DNA of 64,000 nucleotides, taken from contig BGZK01000907.1 of the NCBI GenBank assembly GCA_005406025.1, forward strand, positions 62,001 to 126,000. The letters run 5' to 3'. The first letter of the stretch is position 1. Every line of letters begins with the position of its first letter. A model generated the notes under the pieces. It saw only the letters and a list, made by a program, of their open reading frames with translations, had not been told where the DNA came from and searched no databases. The position numbers and the translations under genes were made by a program. This DNA is from Eumeta japonica. Its lineage: Eukaryota > Arthropoda > Insecta > Lepidoptera > Psychidae. This document shows positions 61,171 through 64,000 of this stretch, in pieces.

Positions 61171-61855
61171 TAACAAACGCAATTCAAATTAATAGTAAGT
61201 CCTTGGAGTAATATGTGATACACACACAACACAACTGGCAATATTCGTCTCACAAATTTAAAATGACACATTAATTAATTTCAAATTACTAACATAAGAA
61301 AAAAATATCAGAATAATTGAAAACTAAGCTTGTGTGTTGTTGTTTTACAAAAATAGAATATATAATTAGACTAAGTAGTATAATTAATGTATCGTTTTAG
61401 TTATTTTATGTATTAAAGTTTGACTAAAAATAATAGAAAAGAACAGATAGGTACTTGTACCTAATAAATTTTAAGATCATATTTAGATTATGTTATTGAT
61501 TAAAATAATATGAATAATAAAGCCATGATGTGTCAATAAAAGTGAAAAGACTTATCTGTTTGATTTCAATTTATCACGTAATCTGTGAAACACTCACTGT
61601 GTAAACTATACTTGGCTAGAGTCGAAACACGAATGAACGTGTAAAAACGACGCCGCAGAGCGCTTGCAGCGAGATCAAAGGGTGCCGCTGCGCTTTGGCC
61701 CGCGCCGCCACGCAACACAACAAACGGCGTTTTAATTTCTATATAGGTACATGATTTCTCAAGTTCTCGACTTTTCTCGTACTTGATTTCTCGGAAACAA
61801 AGCCCAACGATTTCTCGGGAATTCTCGGCTCGAGAATTCACGGGAATGAACCCTA
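59285..61855 (-). mobile_element. Third hAT transposon relic, minus strand
   Basis: The right end as written here (the 5' end of the element) reads ACGGGAATGAACCCTAG, and the 100 bases inside it are full of TTCTCG repeats, like transposase-binding subterminal motifs. A TATATAG at about 61740-61746 on the minus strand could be its TATA box. The transposase pseudogene fills the middle. No matching inverted repeat or target duplication was found to the left of 59285, so that end is lost or too decayed to see. Confidence 0.7.
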
Positions 61856-62224
61856 GTTGGTAAGCACAGCACTTGACAACCAATTTGGCTAATTTCTTTT
61901 TTAAATGTCCGTAATAGGCGGAATAAGGTTACTAAGTCAAGAAAAATTTGAAATGGCCTGAAAAATTGGAAATTTGGGAAAAATTGAAAGTGCTTTTCTC
62001 TAAAGGATTTTTGTATGAACTCAAGCAAAACTCACGATTCTACCTATAAATAGACAATCCTTTTTTATTCAGAATTAAAAGTGTGATCGAGATTGAGATT
62101 GTTATTGATGGATACAAAAGGTGAAGTATTAAGTAAGTACAATCAAAAGAACTGCTTAAAAACTTTGTTTTCAAAGGAACTGTTGAAATATATGCCATAT
62201 GTTGATTTTTGCTGAAGAGTTTTT
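61856..62224. other. AT-rich intergenic DNA, no supported gene
   Basis: The open minus-strand frames here overlap the element end and have no motif. Confidence 0.4.
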
Positions 62225-62435
62225 TTCAGGTTCTGTTATATGTATGGACTGCCCCCCTAGAAATATTTATTTTTGTTATTTAACTACTAAACTAAGTAGC
62301 AGATTATACAAGACTTATAAGCTACAATTTTTATCAACGTACATCTTGTAGTTTTTGAGTAAAATGCCTGACATACGAACAGACATAATGAAACTATGGG
62401 AGTTCCGTTTTTTGCCTTTTTGGCTCGGAACTCAT
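62225..62435 (-). repeat. GGAACCCT-type dispersed repeat, reverse copy
   Basis: Ends GGGAGTTCCGTTTTTTGCC, then TTTTTGGCTCGGAACTC. On the minus strand this matches the start of the element at 28897 (GGTTTCC, AAAATGGCAAAAACGGAATCC). The inner ACGAACAGACATAATGAAAC corresponds to its CCGTCCGT/TTGTCATGG section. Confidence 0.6.
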
Positions 62436-64000
62436 TTGCATGCTTAAACCATTGATCTGATTACAGTAAAATTAGTAATGTGTTGTATGCATGATCGATT
62501 GGGTTTCTGAAAAAATAAAAACATTTATTCCAGGTTTCATGTTGTTATATGTACTACTAAATCAAACTATTGAATAGATTCTAATAATTCCTTTACTAAT
62601 AGGTTACTATACTGTGCTTAACTTTCGATGATATACACTAGTGAATTAGGCCGCCAACATTTACCCCCAGTAATCGAGGAATTCATATTTCTAAAACAAT
62701 TTTAATTATTCCTCAATTCAGAGGAAATTACACTATCTTTGAGTAATATAGCTTTTTTTTTTATTTTGATCGTAACTGTGACTCATAATGAAATCAGAAA
62801 CCAAAGCGGCATGATAAGCAAAACTAACAACGGCACCAGGGTCAGTATAAAAAACAGAACTGGCACAGATTGAGAACGGTAATGATCAAAAACAATTGTG
62901 GGGACAAGATCAGAATCAAAGCATGATCAATGTCATGACATCAATTGATACAAAAGATTAATTCTATGTACTTGCTAAGGAATTAATTCTATGTTATTGC
63001 AGGCGTCAATTATATGGGCAAGCCACCCACAAGAAAGGGCAGAAGAACATCCTGTTGGGGTAGCTGAAAAGATGTAAGAACATAAAACTCAGATGCATCC
63101 AGTACTTCAGTACTTTAGGGTAGCAAATAAAGTAACTCATCTTCAGACATCCATTAAAACTAAACATGTAGGTTCACTATTTACACATTTCTTACCAGTA
63201 AATTTCTATCCTAAATTTACTAAATGTCATCTACATGTAAGAGCTAATAACTTTTCTTTATAAAAAAAAAAAAACACTAGTTGATAACTATCTTGACATT
63301 ATTAGATGACGTCATCATCATCATCATCTATTCATATAGTAATTAACAGGCTAGAAAGATGTCCATAGTAAATCTAGTTGTTTAGTTTTAATAGATTTTT
63401 TTAAATGAAAGTTACTTATTATAGTTACTATGTAAACTACTGGATGCATCTAAATCGGACTTGAATGTTATACATTTTTCAGTAAGATTCCTTGTTAATA
63501 AAAATTGTGAATATTACATTGATTTTCATGGATTAGATCACTTTGGGTATTGATTGAACTTTTAGTTGTGTTCTTAACAAGGACTACTCTAAAATTCTAC
63601 TGATTGAATGATAATCACAATATTTATTTAATCAAATTTAAATCATTTGCATATTTTGGCATAAAAGTGTTAGAAGACACTTAGTAGTATAAGGAAAAGT
63701 CTTAAGTGAAAATGAAACTACAGAAATACCAGCTCGCAGTTTGTGTTATGTATATTCAGTTCTAATATTTTTATACTTTAAACAGGATTAGGTAGTTGTG
63801 CTTCCTGCTTTCTTATGTTCTATTAACTATTTCTATAAATTCTCATCAAATAATTGATTTTTGCTGTTTATTTGATTTTTTACAGTGACCATGTCAATAT
63901 TAAAAAAAAAAAAACATATTGTATGACAGTGTTTATTTCTTGCAAATAAATATCTGTTAATTTATGTTTTAATCATTGTTATAAAGTTAGTTTCTGAACC
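62436..64000. other. AT-rich intergenic DNA, no supported gene
   Basis: No open frame or exon-like island is supported. A loose purine-rich tract of GATCAGAATC-like units lies at about 62815-62935 and a short (ATC)n run at 63310-63328. Confidence 0.45.

Overview
The window looks like nuclear DNA from a moth or butterfly (Lepidoptera). It is AT-rich with small GC-rich coding islands, long introns and canonical GT/AG splice sites. The dispersed repeats are of kinds I recognise as common in lepidopteran genomes: Helitron-like ends with ACTAGC and CCGCGG cores, repeats ending in GGAACCCT, and an element tail ending in GAAGTCGGTTAA. The identification rests on pattern recognition only; no search was run.

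Two host genes are supported. The first is a plus-strand gene at 20247-42000. Six exons join with exactly compatible phases into 970 codons plus a stop, and the 5' end is missing. The protein is disordered, Ser/Arg/Pro-rich and basic, and I cannot name it. A 56-nt candidate upstream exon (14461-14516), a 66-nt candidate in-frame cassette exon (38603-38668) and several GC-rich islands may belong to it. The second is Ubc9, the SUMO E2 conjugating enzyme, at 55924-58683 in four coding exons. It has a 5' UTR intron and one odd extra G at the exon 2 donor.

The rest is intron, intergenic DNA and mobile-element debris. From left to right: an unidentified mixed-composition block (1-1040), a decayed Tc1/mariner-like transposase with a DUF4817-type N-terminus (about 2850-3300), Helitron-like relics (5008-5264, 13535-13700), a complete hAT-type MITE with an 8-bp duplication (15432-15597), an RTE-type retrotransposon fragment (27540-28015), GGAACCCT repeats, a foldback MITE (39295-39487) and hairpins at 43.7 kb and 45.1 kb.

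The clearest structure is a nest of two hAT transposons at 46960-53924. A BED-finger hAT element of about 2.9 kb (8-bp duplication gtggacag) was interrupted inside its transposase gene by a second, 4053-bp hAT element (8-bp duplication agtgacag, perfect 17-bp terminal inverted repeats). The inner transposase is of the TTF/DUF4371 type and carries a 64-bp spliceosomal intron. A third hAT transposase relic lies on the minus strand at 59285-61855, just downstream of Ubc9, and an inverted-repeat element lies just upstream of it (54679-55438). I saw no clear rRNA, tRNA, CRISPR or viral gene.
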